DNA from: Saprospiraceae bacterium UBA2329
GTDB lineage: Bacteria > Bacteroidota > Bacteroidia > Chitinophagales > Saprospiraceae
Reading direction: 5' to 3'
NCBI GenBank assembly: GCA_002344975.1
Contig: DDUV01000102.1
Coordinates: forward strand, 4,301 to 68,300
Length of the DNA stretch: 64,000 bases
Position 1 is the stretch's first letter. Every line of letters starts with the position of its first letter. Both the position numbers and the translations under genes were made by a program. The notes under the pieces are model-generated. The model saw only the letters and a list, made by a program, of their open reading frames with translations, made no database searches and had not been told where the DNA came from. Positions 37,742 through 47,200 of the stretch are shown piece by piece.

Positions 37742-37789
37742 TCCACCACCTTTCCGCTTTCGAGGTCAAAAAAGTGCATTTTATCCAGG
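37738..37789 (-). pseudogene. 3'-terminal remnant of an ABC sugar-transporter ATPase gene
   Basis: On the minus strand this short piece encodes LDKMHFFDLESGKVVD and a stop. The intact ABC ATPase at 52705-53802 ends LDKMHFFDLESGRAVG and a stop. Thirty-eight bases (37752-37789) are identical to 52719-52756. Upstream of residue 16 of this tail the similarity ends abruptly and dispersed repeats begin. The remnant's stop overlaps the GH130 stop, so an intact ATPase gene once converged on GH130 and was deleted almost completely. Confidence 0.8.
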
Positions 37790-38340
37790 CGGGAACCGGC
37801 ATTACAGCTGTCAGCCTTGGGCTGTACATCGCCCAAAAACGTCACGCCTTTTTCCTCACAGGGGGAACAGCCTGCCACTCGGGGTAGGCTGTTCCCCCTG
37901 CCCCAAAAACACGCTACGTTTTTCGGCACTTGCAATCGGCAGTTTCGGCCGTATGAATGCGTTCAGGCTGTAGCCCAAAAACACGGCAAACCCAAGAGCA
38001 ACGCGGGGACCGGCATTACAGATTTTAGGAGATGGACGACAGAAAAACCGGAAAGAACCGCGCCACGGCGCGGCGTGATTTTTGGTTCTTTTCATCCAGG
38101 AAAAGAACAACACTACGGCGCATCACGGCATTGAATACAACTATCAGCCTTGGGCTGAACATCGTCCGAAAACCGTCACGGCCTTTTCCCCACAGGGGGA
38201 ACAGCCTGCGCCTGCCACTCGGCTTAGTGAAGGGGTGACTCAGCCTGTTTCAACGGGGTAGTCACCCCTTCGCTATGCTGGAAACATCCCCGCCGAAAAA
38301 AAACAAAAAAAATTCCCCGCCAAAACTTGCCGGTTTCAAA
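37790..38340. repeat. Mosaic of dispersed repeats, no gene
   Basis: This spacer is built of repeats. A 15-bp perfect hairpin lies at 37859-37873/37886-37900. A direct repeat occurs at 37811-37882 and 38144-38222. CCGGCATTACAG occurs near 37796 and near 38012. Small hairpins lie at 38058-38073 (7-bp stem) and 38085-38108 (9-bp stem). A 16-bp hairpin with a 19-base loop lies at 38225-38275. Open frames here translate to repeat-derived peptides and are not convincing genes. Confidence 0.75.
38225..38275. repeat. REP-like hairpin, 16-bp stem and 19-base loop (copy 1)
   Basis: Arms 38225-38240 and 38260-38275 pair over 16 positions with one T-G pair, around a 19-base loop. A second copy with the same arm sequence pattern, the same loop length and similar flanks (CTTAGTGAAGGGG and CTATnCTG) lies at 52644-52694. 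No T tract follows this copy. Confidence 0.75.
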
Positions 38341-38357
38341 AATTCCGTTTTCCTTTG
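38327..38357 (+). promoter_or_regulatory. Probable promoter of the metzincin-domain surface gene
   Basis: TTG (38327-38329) is followed after 20 bases by TTCCTTTG (38350-38357), one mismatch from TAnnTTTG with ideal spacing. The expected transcript start is near 38364, which leaves a normal leader before the ATG at 38392 and places the C10 tract within the first ten codons. Confidence 0.5.
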
Positions 38358-38409
38358 CCTTCGTAATAATAACCCACAACCCTTGAATTGTATGAAGAAT
38401 TTAATTTTG

Positions 38410-38419
38410 CCCCCCCCCC
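38410..38419. repeat. Homopolymeric C10 tract, candidate phase-variation switch
   Basis: Ten consecutive C lie 18 bases after the ATG at 38392. With 10 C, reading from that ATG stops after 16 codons. With 9 or 12 C the same ATG runs without a stop into the 1620-residue ORF that follows. Homopolymer tracts of this length are prone to slipped-strand mispairing and also to sequencing error. Confidence 0.6.
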
Positions 38420-38443
38420 GGAAATGTTGGTATAAGTTTTGAT

Positions 38444-41400
38444 TTGACCGTCAAAAAGCGCCGACCAAGCCCCGGAATCCCAAAATGGCTGCCGATGCTC
38501 TCCGCAGTTTTGCTGCTGCTCGCCTGTTGTTTGCCCCGCACTGCCCATGCGCAGGGTGCCTGCGGCGAATGGGCTCAGACAGCCATTGGTGCGCCATTGT
38601 CCAGCTCGGCTCAATTCGACGCCTGCGCGCCGGGAACCATCACCATTACTTCTGCCGGTGCGGGCAGCAGCAGCGCCGACAAGCAATATATGGTGCAGCG
38701 CGAACTTTGCGGCAATGGAGAAATCGTAGTAAAAATAGAAAGCATCAGCAATGGGCGCGCCGGCTTGGAAATACGCGCCGACAATGCACCGGGGGCCGTC
38801 AAGGCCGGCCTGAAAACGCCTTTGAGCAGTACGCTTACGCGCTACCTCCGCAATGCTCCCGGTACGGCGCAATCTGCAAGCTCCATTAATGCTATCGGCC
38901 ACCGCTGGCTGAGATTGGTGCGCAACGGGAGCAACATCCAGTTGTTTTGGTCTCCGAATGGGACCAATTGGACATCAGCCGCTTTATATACCAATATGGC
39001 CCTGCCCGCCTGCGCCCGCATCGGCATCTATGTGGAGAGCAACAACGCCTCCGTCGCCACCGGGGTGTTCAGCAACCTGAGCGTCAGCGAGGTCAACCCC
39101 CCAGCCACCACCTTCTCCTTCGCCGCCGGCAGCCTGAGCGCCGATGCGGGCGAAGAAGTGCAGGTGTGTGTGAACATAGCCAATCCCTGTGCCTGTGCGC
39201 CGGCCTCGGTGCAGGTGGCCTTGCAGGGCAACGCCGCTCCGCACCTGTCGGGTTTCAGTACGCAGACCCTGCAGTTTCAGTCGGGCGACATGCAAAAGTG
39301 CTTTTCGCTCTCTACCGCCGCCGCGCCGGGCGACGGCTCTTACACCCTGATCCTCCAAAACCCCACCGGAGGCAATGACGCCGCCATAGGCGCGCAGTCG
39401 GCCCTCGCGGTTGCCGTCACAGGCGAGCCGGCAACGCCGACGGACTGCCCCTGGGCCGGGCCGGACAGGGAGATGTGCCGGGGGGATACCATCACCATTG
39501 GTTGCATTCCGCCCGACTCATTAAACGGACTCTGCTTTTACTGGTGGCCACAGGAAAACATGGAGCAGCCATCCTCTGCCCAAACCAGAGTCTGGCCAGA
39601 TGAGGATACACAATATGTGGTGTATGTAACCGACGATCAGGGGCATTTGCATGGCATTGATACTGTAAACATCACCGTGTTGCAACCGGGAGCGCTTCGC
39701 ATCAGTCCCAATCCTTCGTATCTGTGTAACGGCGCGCCGGATACGCTTCGGACAAGCGGAAGCTTTGCAACCTATCTTTGGTCAAGCGGCCAAACGAGCG
39801 CCGACATAGTTGTTTCTACGCCGGGTACTTATCGCGTTACGGCTACCTCTGCCGAAGGTTGTGAAGTAGTGGATTCCGTTGTTGTGCAGGCTTTTGATTT
39901 TCAGGCACAACTCACGCCTCAAAACCCCGTTTTTTGCCAGGATTCCATTAAATTTACTGCAACTTCCAACGCTCACACCATGGGCTGGTATGTGGAAGGC
40001 GAGCTTATGACATACAGCAACGAATTTGTAATGCACTGGATAGCGCCGGTAGAAGCAGTGTTTTATGGCCCCGGTGGTTGTAGGGAAGTCAGGCATATTG
40101 AGTTTTCGCGCGCCATAGAGGATGTTGTGGTTTTTCCGGCACAACCTGTCATTTGTTTTGATGACACGCTGACCTTAACGGCCGCGCCGGGATTTGCTAC
40201 ATATCGCTGGTATGATGATGAGGGCGGATATTTACTTTCCAATACGCCTTCCGTGCAGGTCACCCAACCGATGATACACTATATTGAGGTGACGGATGCC
40301 AACGGCTGCGTTTTTGGAAAAGAGGTGGAGATCAATTACGCTCCGGCCATCGAATCGGAAATTGCTGTGGATTTTACTTCCATCTGTTTTCAGGAGCCGG
40401 GTTTCGTACCCCCGCCAGGTGTGAGCAGGCCCAAAAGCACACAACAGCAATGCGCCGCACTGGCAGCTTTGGATGCCGGCGAGGGCTTTGTTACTTATGT
40501 CTGGAGCAACGGCGCTTCCGGGCGCAATATTCAGGTAGATGAGCCTGGCGAATACGCCGTGACCATTACTGATGCTTCCGGTTGCACGTTCTCGCCGCGG
40601 CCTGTAATCGTTGCACCTTGCACAGACCCACCGTTTGCTTTCACACCCGGTACAGCGCCGGTCATAAGTTGTACCACCCCTGCGAAACTGTCGCCGGGAG
40701 CGGGTTTTGCACATTATTCGTGGTCTGATGGAAGCACGCTGGACACACTGACCACCACATTGCCGGGCCTTTATACCGTTACGGTCACGGATTTCAACGG
40801 TTGTCAGGCTGTGCAAAAATACCAATTGGACATAGCGGACGCCAATGCGACAGTGGACTTGGAATTATTCAAACCTGCTGCATTGGCGGGCAATACCACC
40901 ACCCTCGTCGCGGACGAAGACGCTGTGGGCGGCATGACCTTTGTAAATGCCGATAACGATGACAAAGACAAAATTTTCGATATAGACGACAAAGATGTGA
41001 CCAACGGTGATGATGACCTGATGCGCCTCCGGCTCAAATTGGACCCGGCAGGCATGACGACGCGTACCGTTACTTTACGCGCCTTATCGGGAGGCAATAC
41101 AGTGAAAATATGGCGCTCGAATACCAAAAAAGCAGGAGAGTACATCTTGGGAACGCCTGTTGAACTGACCCAGCCGGATGGCAGCTTTTTTGTTTTGGAC
41201 TTATGGGTAGAAGGCGTAAAAGCGCATACCCGGCAACGGGAAACCATACTGGTACTGGAATGTGCCGGTCCGCAGGCTTCCCTGTGTTTGCAAAGCGACT
41301 CCGTTTCCCTCACCATTGTAGGGCTGAAAGAACTGGCATGGAAAGGACGCAACAATGGATTTGACGGAGGCGCCAACCAAAGCAATACCCTCGATACCGC

Positions 41401-43306
41401 CGATCCCAATTTTCCCGGCAACCTCAAAAATACAGACAATTCGCCGCTACGAAGCTATCGGGTTTTTCCGGATATGCGCATCATCAACGGCACTGCATTT
41501 CCCTCGATCTTAACATCTCTGCGAGACTCTGTCGAGTTGTGCCTTGTTTTATCGGTGCCGCCGACAGAGCCTTTCCACTTATACCTGAAGACCTTTGACG
41601 TGGATGACCCCAGCGCGAACAACAAGCCTGTGGACCCCAACGACAAGACAAAAAATCCGGGCATATACGATGCAACGGCCAATACCGGAACCTACGTTTA
41701 CGGCCCTCCACTCACTTACGACAAAGACAACGACAATAGGGGAATCATCTTTCAGGCGCCTGCAGCACCTTGTCCTTTTGGGTTATTGGAAGGTGATACC
41801 AACTTCGACGGCATGGTGAGCCTGAGTTTTCAACCCGGTGATACGCTCAAGACGCTGTGGTTTAAAACCTCGCTGCATCCGGGCGACAATTACCGGGTAG
41901 CTGCCGTTTTCGACTCGCTCATGTTGCCGCGTCTGCAAAACGAAGATGCAAAACATGGCATACATATCCACGATAAATACGCAGGCAGGGTTGTATTGGA
42001 TGCCAATATGGTATCGCCTGTGCTGACGGTATGGCGCCTGTTCAATTTGGAAGTGGCTTCCATGGCCAACCTGACAGGGAACAACAACAAAGTAAAAACA
42101 TTCATTTACGACTTCGACGGAGGCAATAATCTCGCCTCGCGCACAACGAGACTGTATGTTAATTTGGCCATTCCAATGGATACGTTTAACACAACGGCTA
42201 ATCCGCTCACGCCCATACTGCAATACTCTAATCTCAGAGACTTGGAGCAACATTTTCCCAATGTGATGGATAACCCTCCATCCGCAGATTTGAACAGTTC
42301 GCCTCCTGCCAATGGCCGATTCGAGAACGGATTTTTCACACTTGGGATGAACGGTACGCTGGAAGGCAAGATCAGAAACAATGGAGACACTTTTTTGAAT
42401 GTCAATGCACCACAATCTGGCGCTGCCTCATTGCCGGGTTTAAAAATGGACCTGATACTCATTCCAGTACCGGGAGACACTATAAAAGGATTGGTGCAGG
42501 AAATACAAAAGAGTGCAAATGGAACATTCACTTTTACGGTTGTCCTGCTCAACAGAACCTTACAGGGAGTTACTAACTCTGCCGTTTTCATCGTATCTGA
42601 CGGACTGCCGATGAATATTGCTGCCATCAACACAACAAACAATACCATTACTACCAATAACCTGAGCCTGACAGCCATGCTCAGAGACGACGACCGAGTT
42701 GCAAGCAACCAAATTTTGCCGTATAATCTGGCGCAAGACGCGGCTGGTTTCATTGTTGAGCTTGATAAGTTTAAAGACGCATATCTGCAAACAAGTGTAA
42801 TTCAGCCATCTGGGACAATTAAATTCTTTCCAACAATTTATGAATCAAATTATCAACTAAAAATATACAACGAAATGCCTTCAAGGTGGGTTGAGATAGG
42901 TATGAATAACCCTGGGGTACCTAACGCGGTTGGTGTGTGGTATGGTAGCATTTGTTTTGGCTGGCAATCCGGTAAATGGAATAGGGATGCAGATCCTAAT
43001 TCAGAAACAAATGGTTCGGTAAATCTGGGTGCAACCTTTTCAAGTACTAACAATAACTCTATGAGTGCAGGGGGGAACGTTTCCGTAATACCTTTTGAGA
43101 CATTTTATGACCTTCAACAGAACTTAAATAGTTCAAGTTTGAAAGCCTCTGCAAGTTTTATCCACGAAATTGGACATCAGTTTGGGCTGGCACATATTAT
43201 CGAACAACGACTAATGCATGAAGATCTGACGTTCAATAATAATAGTGGTTTTGTTCCGCAACACATCAATATTATCAGGTGCAGAAGAAACTCGCCAGGT
43301 AATTAA
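38444..43306 (+). CDS. Large exported Ig-like surface protein with C-terminal metzincin zinc-protease motif
   Basis: A 1620-residue protein in the present reading, from a TTG at 38444; an internal ATG is at 38495, and an ATG at 38392 would be in frame if the C10 tract were 9 or 12. The signal peptide core is LPMLSAVLLLLACCLPRTAHA. Residues about 35-220 look like a concanavalin-type sandwich. Several Ig/PKD-like modules with YLWSSGQTSADIVV- and YVWSNGASGRNIQV-type strands follow (about 340-800), then a long unassigned region. Near 1574 is HEIGHQFGLAH, the metzincin HExxHxxGxxH zinc site, followed by LMHED, a plausible Met-turn. No T9SS sorting domain follows, and the protein ends 36 residues after the zinc motif. 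Its last 170 codons are AT-rich, unlike the rest. A surface protease or protease-derived adhesin is inferred. Confidence 0.75.
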   Translation: MTVKKRRPSPGIPKWLPMLSAVLLLLACCLPRTAHAQGACGEWAQTAIGAPLSSSAQFDACAPGTITITSAGAGSSSADKQYMVQRELCGNGEIVVKIESISNGRAGLEIRADNAPGAVKAGLKTPLSSTLTRYLRNAPGTAQSASSINAIGHRWLRLVRNGSNIQLFWSPNGTNWTSAALYTNMALPACARIGIYVESNNASVATGVFSNLSVSEVNPPATTFSFAAGSLSADAGEEVQVCVNIANPCACAPASVQVALQGNAAPHLSGFSTQTLQFQSGDMQKCFSLSTAAAPGDGSYTLILQNPTGGNDAAIGAQSALAVAVTGEPATPTDCPWAGPDREMCRGDTITIGCIPPDSLNGLCFYWWPQENMEQPSSAQTRVWPDEDTQYVVYVTDDQGHLHGIDTVNITVLQPGALRISPNPSYLCNGAPDTLRTSGSFATYLWSSGQTSADIVVSTPGTYRVTATSAEGCEVVDSVVVQAFDFQAQLTPQNPVFCQDSIKFTATSNAHTMGWYVEGELMTYSNEFVMHWIAPVEAVFYGPGGCREVRHIEFSRAIEDVVVFPAQPVICFDDTLTLTAAPGFATYRWYDDEGGYLLSNTPSVQVTQPMIHYIEVTDANGCVFGKEVEINYAPAIESEIAVDFTSICFQEPGFVPPPGVSRPKSTQQQCAALAALDAGEGFVTYVWSNGASGRNIQVDEPGEYAVTITDASGCTFSPRPVIVAPCTDPPFAFTPGTAPVISCTTPAKLSPGAGFAHYSWSDGSTLDTLTTTLPGLYTVTVTDFNGCQAVQKYQLDIADANATVDLELFKPAALAGNTTTLVADEDAVGGMTFVNADNDDKDKIFDIDDKDVTNGDDDLMRLRLKLDPAGMTTRTVTLRALSGGNTVKIWRSNTKKAGEYILGTPVELTQPDGSFFVLDLWVEGVKAHTRQRETILVLECAGPQASLCLQSDSVSLTIVGLKELAWKGRNNGFDGGANQSNTLDTADPNFPGNLKNTDNSPLRSYRVFPDMRIINGTAFPSILTSLRDSVELCLVLSVPPTEPFHLYLKTFDVDDPSANNKPVDPNDKTKNPGIYDATANTGTYVYGPPLTYDKDNDNRGIIFQAPAAPCPFGLLEGDTNFDGMVSLSFQPGDTLKTLWFKTSLHPGDNYRVAAVFDSLMLPRLQNEDAKHGIHIHDKYAGRVVLDANMVSPVLTVWRLFNLEVASMANLTGNNNKVKTFIYDFDGGNNLASRTTRLYVNLAIPMDTFNTTANPLTPILQYSNLRDLEQHFPNVMDNPPSADLNSSPPANGRFENGFFTLGMNGTLEGKIRNNGDTFLNVNAPQSGAASLPGLKMDLILIPVPGDTIKGLVQEIQKSANGTFTFTVVLLNRTLQGVTNSAVFIVSDGLPMNIAAINTTNNTITTNNLSLTAMLRDDDRVASNQILPYNLAQDAAGFIVELDKFKDAYLQTSVIQPSGTIKFFPTIYESNYQLKIYNEMPSRWVEIGMNNPGVPNAVGVWYGSICFGWQSGKWNRDADPNSETNGSVNLGATFSSTNNNSMSAGGNVSVIPFETFYDLQQNLNSSSLKASASFIHEIGHQFGLAHIIEQRLMHEDLTFNNNSGFVPQHINIIRCRRNSPGN

Positions 43307-43334
43307 TATTATTTAAAACATAAATTTGCAAGTA

Positions 43335-44219
43335 ATGAAAAACAAGTTCAAATTGTTCGTGCTAATGCTCTGTTTGTCTCCGATAGTGAGTGATTGCCAA
43401 GATTTGCCCAGTATTCAATTTTTCCCTTTCAAAGACACGATATTTCCATTGGACGCAATGTTTGCCAATTTAATCTGGGGTAATTCACTAAAGAAAAAAA
43501 TGAGAATTAATAAACCTGATTGGAATAGCACAGTTCAGGTTAGGAGAATTGCGCCTGATACAACAACTTGGCTGAATAGAGACCCCCTCTCAGAAGTGAG
43601 CGGTTTTGGCATATCAGACGAAGATGGTACCATAGAGATTGATTTGGGGTATGAGACAAAAAGATACTTTATGATAAAGCCCGCCTTTCCTACAATAATG
43701 GGAATGTTACCAGATGAGTTTTTGAGCATTAATAATAGAATTTTACTAAGTTTTAAACCCGGAGTATATGTGTGTAGGCATATTTATCACCCTCTATCAA
43801 GGTTGTCAAAAGATATTGTCACCGAATTCACCTTTACCGTATTAGATTCCCCTCCTGCCGACGAAGCTGCCCTTTACGACTTCCTCATCAAAAATGATTT
43901 GGCCAATTATATCCATCATCACCGGTATGCGCCGGAAAATATTCCTTTGTTCGAGGAGGCATTACTTTTAGCGCCGGAGACTTCCAGTCTGAAACCCTTT
44001 ATTCATCAGGCAGTTGCCGACCTATTGACGCGCCAACTTTACAATGCGCCCAAGCCTTACAGCGACGAAGAACTGGCAGTCTTGTACGAACGCATCGTAT
44101 ATCACATGAGAAAAGTAGTAGAATCGAAACATCCTTATCTGCTGCAAAATCTGTCCACTGATTTATCTAACTACCAATTTGAACTACAGGCCGTGAAGGC
44201 GCGATTACGGCGCAAATAA
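43335..44219 (+). CDS. Exported hypothetical protein of the surface cluster
   Basis: A 294-residue protein from the ATG at 43335 (a TTG 9 bases earlier is in frame). The signal peptide MKNKFKLFVLMLCLSPIVSD is clear. The first half is predicted beta-rich and the second half helical (DEAALYDFLIKNDLANYIHH; EELAVLYERIVYHMRKVV). No known motif is recognised. It follows the metzincin-domain gene by 28 bases. The first half of the gene is about 30-35 percent GC and the second half about 50 percent, with a change near 43855, so the gene seems to be joined from two sources. A TAAATTTG -7-like box ends 6 bases before the ATG. Confidence 0.7.
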   Translation: MKNKFKLFVLMLCLSPIVSDCQDLPSIQFFPFKDTIFPLDAMFANLIWGNSLKKKMRINKPDWNSTVQVRRIAPDTTTWLNRDPLSEVSGFGISDEDGTIEIDLGYETKRYFMIKPAFPTIMGMLPDEFLSINNRILLSFKPGVYVCRHIYHPLSRLSKDIVTEFTFTVLDSPPADEAALYDFLIKNDLANYIHHHRYAPENIPLFEEALLLAPETSSLKPFIHQAVADLLTRQLYNAPKPYSDEELAVLYERIVYHMRKVVESKHPYLLQNLSTDLSNYQFELQAVKARLRRK

Positions 44220-44288
44220 CCACCTCATTTCATCATCCGTCCAAGTTCAGAAAGAACACAAGCGGCATTCACCCACAACTCCGGCATT

Positions 44289-47200
44289 ATGTACACTTTC
44301 AACAAGACATACTCCATCCGGCGCCTGTTCATGGCACTGGTATTCTGTGCAGCGGCAGTTCAGGCTGTGGCTCAAATCCGTATAGATTCGGTGCAGTGCG
44401 CCTGCGCCTCCGGCGGCACGGGCAGCATCACGGTCATTGCCGAGGGCAGTGCCGGCCCTTTCACGTTTTTGTGGTCGGGGCCTGGCGGCTACGTCTCTAC
44501 CGAGCAAAACCCCGCCGATCTGCCTGCGCCGGGGCAATACTCCGTCGCCGTCACCAATGCGTACGGCTGCGCGGTCACGCTGGAGGCGGTGGTGCCGGAG
44601 TGCGACGCCGTACCCGAACCCATGATAGAAACCGGGGCGGCCTGCACCGGCGCAGCCAATGGCAGCGTGAGCATCAGTATGCCGGGGGGGAATGCGGGAT
44701 ATGCGTTTGCGTGGGCGGGGGGCGAAACCGCAAGCAACCTCAGCGGACTGTCTGCCGGCAGCCTCAGCGTCACCATCACCAATGCAGCCGGCTGCACACG
44801 CGAAGAGGAAATTACCATTCCCGAAGAAAACTCCCTGATGCTGACCGCTGAGGTATTCGGAGAATGTTTTCAACAATCGCAAGGCGGTGTTGACCTTTCC
44901 GTCAGCGGAGGGCAGGCGCCTTATGCTTTTCAGTGGAACAACGGATGGCCGCTGGAAGACCTCGGCCCGGTCAATGCCGGAGTGTATAAAGTGACCGTCA
45001 CCGACGCAACGGGCTGCACCGCGCTGGCGAGTTTTACCGTAGCCCAGCATACCCCGCCCGATATTTCGGGGCAGGTGCAGTTGTCGTCCTGTGCCAACAA
45101 TGCCGACGGAAGCATACAAATCAACATCGCCAACGGCACAGCGCCTTTTGAATACGAATGGAACAACGGCGCGGTCTCCGAAGACCTCTCCAATCTGACG
45201 GGCGGCATTTACATCCTCACCGTCACCGACGACAACGGCTGCTTCGATCAGGCCGGGTTCAATACCATGCCCATGACCCCGCAGGACGCATTGCCCTACC
45301 TGCGCCGCCTGCGCATCACCGCCATACATACCACTACGGCAGAGGAAACGCTCATTTATGATGCCGAATGGGTGGAAGCCGCCGGCGATTGCCTCTTCTT
45401 CTTGCCCAATGAGACGGATATGCCCCAGACGGTGTTTGCCCAAATCAAAAACGGGCAGCGCAGCCTGCGCTTCGACGCGGAGTTCAGCGAACCGATGATG
45501 CCGGCGCCTTCTATGTTCTCAATGAATGTTTTAAATTTAACAGGCTTGCCTGCGGGCGGCAATGCCTGGGTGTTTACTTTAACCACCAACCAAGCGGCAA
45601 GTATAGTACAAAATGGCCGCATAGCAGAAACATTTGTGTTTTCGGGCATGGACCTGCGCGGCAATGCCCTGTTTGATTTGCGCACGGCGAGCAACCAGAT
45701 GAGCGACTGTGCTGCGCTGCCCCGTTTCATGCCCGACTGTGTATGGTCTCCGGCCGTCTCAGGCAACAACGAAGACAATGTGCATACGCTGATAAGGGAT
45801 TGTATGGCGCTGAGCCTGAGTGTGAATCACAACAACAACTCGGCCTCCGCAACGGCTCTGGGCGGTCTGGCCCCCATTTCATGGCAATGGGAAGGCCCCG
45901 ATGGTTTCACCTCTACAGCTTCTCAAATTTCAGGCGTGCCGCCCGGACGTTACTGCCTGACAGCCAAAGACGCGAATGGTTGTACAACGGAGGAGTGTAT
46001 TGATTTTTGTAAGTCTTTAGAAGAACTCGTATCCGACCTGCTCAGCATCACGCCGCCATGTCCGGGGCAGTCTGACGGCATGCTGTGCCTGAATACGAAC
46101 GGGGATTTTGCCCTTCAGGTTTCCTGGCCCGACGGCTCCGACGAGTTGTGCATGACGGGCATCGCCGCCGGCCAAAGCTATTGTTTTGAGGTGACGGAAC
46201 TGCGCTGCATGCAAACCGTAGAACACTGCACCGACCCGGTGATGCCTGTTTCGGCGCTCAGTCTGGCGCTTTCATCTTCGCAGCCGGCCTGTCCCGGTCA
46301 AATGAACGGCGCCCTCACAGTGACGGCCGAAGGCGGACGTGCGCCTTATGTTTTTAGCTGGGCATCGGGGCAAAGCGGCAGTATGGCTGCCGGATTGGCG
46401 GCGGGCATCTGCCATGCAGTGACCGTGACCGACGCCTGCGGTCAGACATTCCATACCTGCTTCAATGTGCCGGAAGCGCCGCCCCTGAACATCAACGACA
46501 TTGTTGTGAACAATGCCTGCGGCACTACGCCCACAGGTTCCATCCGCCTGCAACTGAGCGGACTTGGGCCTATGACGATTGTTTGGAAAAACAAAAAAGG
46601 CGACGTCATCGGCAGCAACCAGCCCTTCATCAACCAACTCTTGCCGGGGCCTTATAGCGTAAATGTGACGGACGCCTGCGGTCAGGCGGTAACGATGTTT
46701 ATGGATGTAGGCAATACCAATACAGATGCGCAAATTACCCTGGGCGACCTGGTGACTACCCCTGCCTGTGCAGGAATGGGCGGCGCAGTGGACATCAGCG
46801 TGCAAAGCCCGCCGGCATTTCCGCCCTCGTTTTTGTGGAGCAACGGGGCCACTACCGAGGATATATTCAATGTAGCGCCCGGCTCGTATTCCGTTACGGT
46901 GACAAATGCCTTCGGCTGCCGGGTGGTGCAGTTTGCGGAGGTGGAGAATGTGGAAGTTTTGGTTGAACCAGTTATAACGCCTGCTACCTGCCAAAGAGCC
47001 AATGGTTCCATCTTTTTGAATGTGCAAGGCGGTCAAGAGCCTTATTCTTTTTTGTGGAGCAACGGAGTTGTGACTCCTATGGCAGGCGATCTAGCCTCTG
47101 GAAGTTATTTTGTAACAATTACGGAAAATGGTGGCTGTGCTACAACTATAGCTGTTCAACTACCTCAAAACCCGTCAGCGCAATTGATCAACAGTTTTGT

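Noticed and set aside
37738..37935. 65-codon minus-strand frame as a real small protein
   Set aside because: Only its last 16 codons have meaning, as the ATPase remnant; the rest translates dispersed repeats.
44247..45443. 398-codon minus-strand open frame
   Set aside because: Antisense to the SprB-like gene; the repeats make the antisense frame open.
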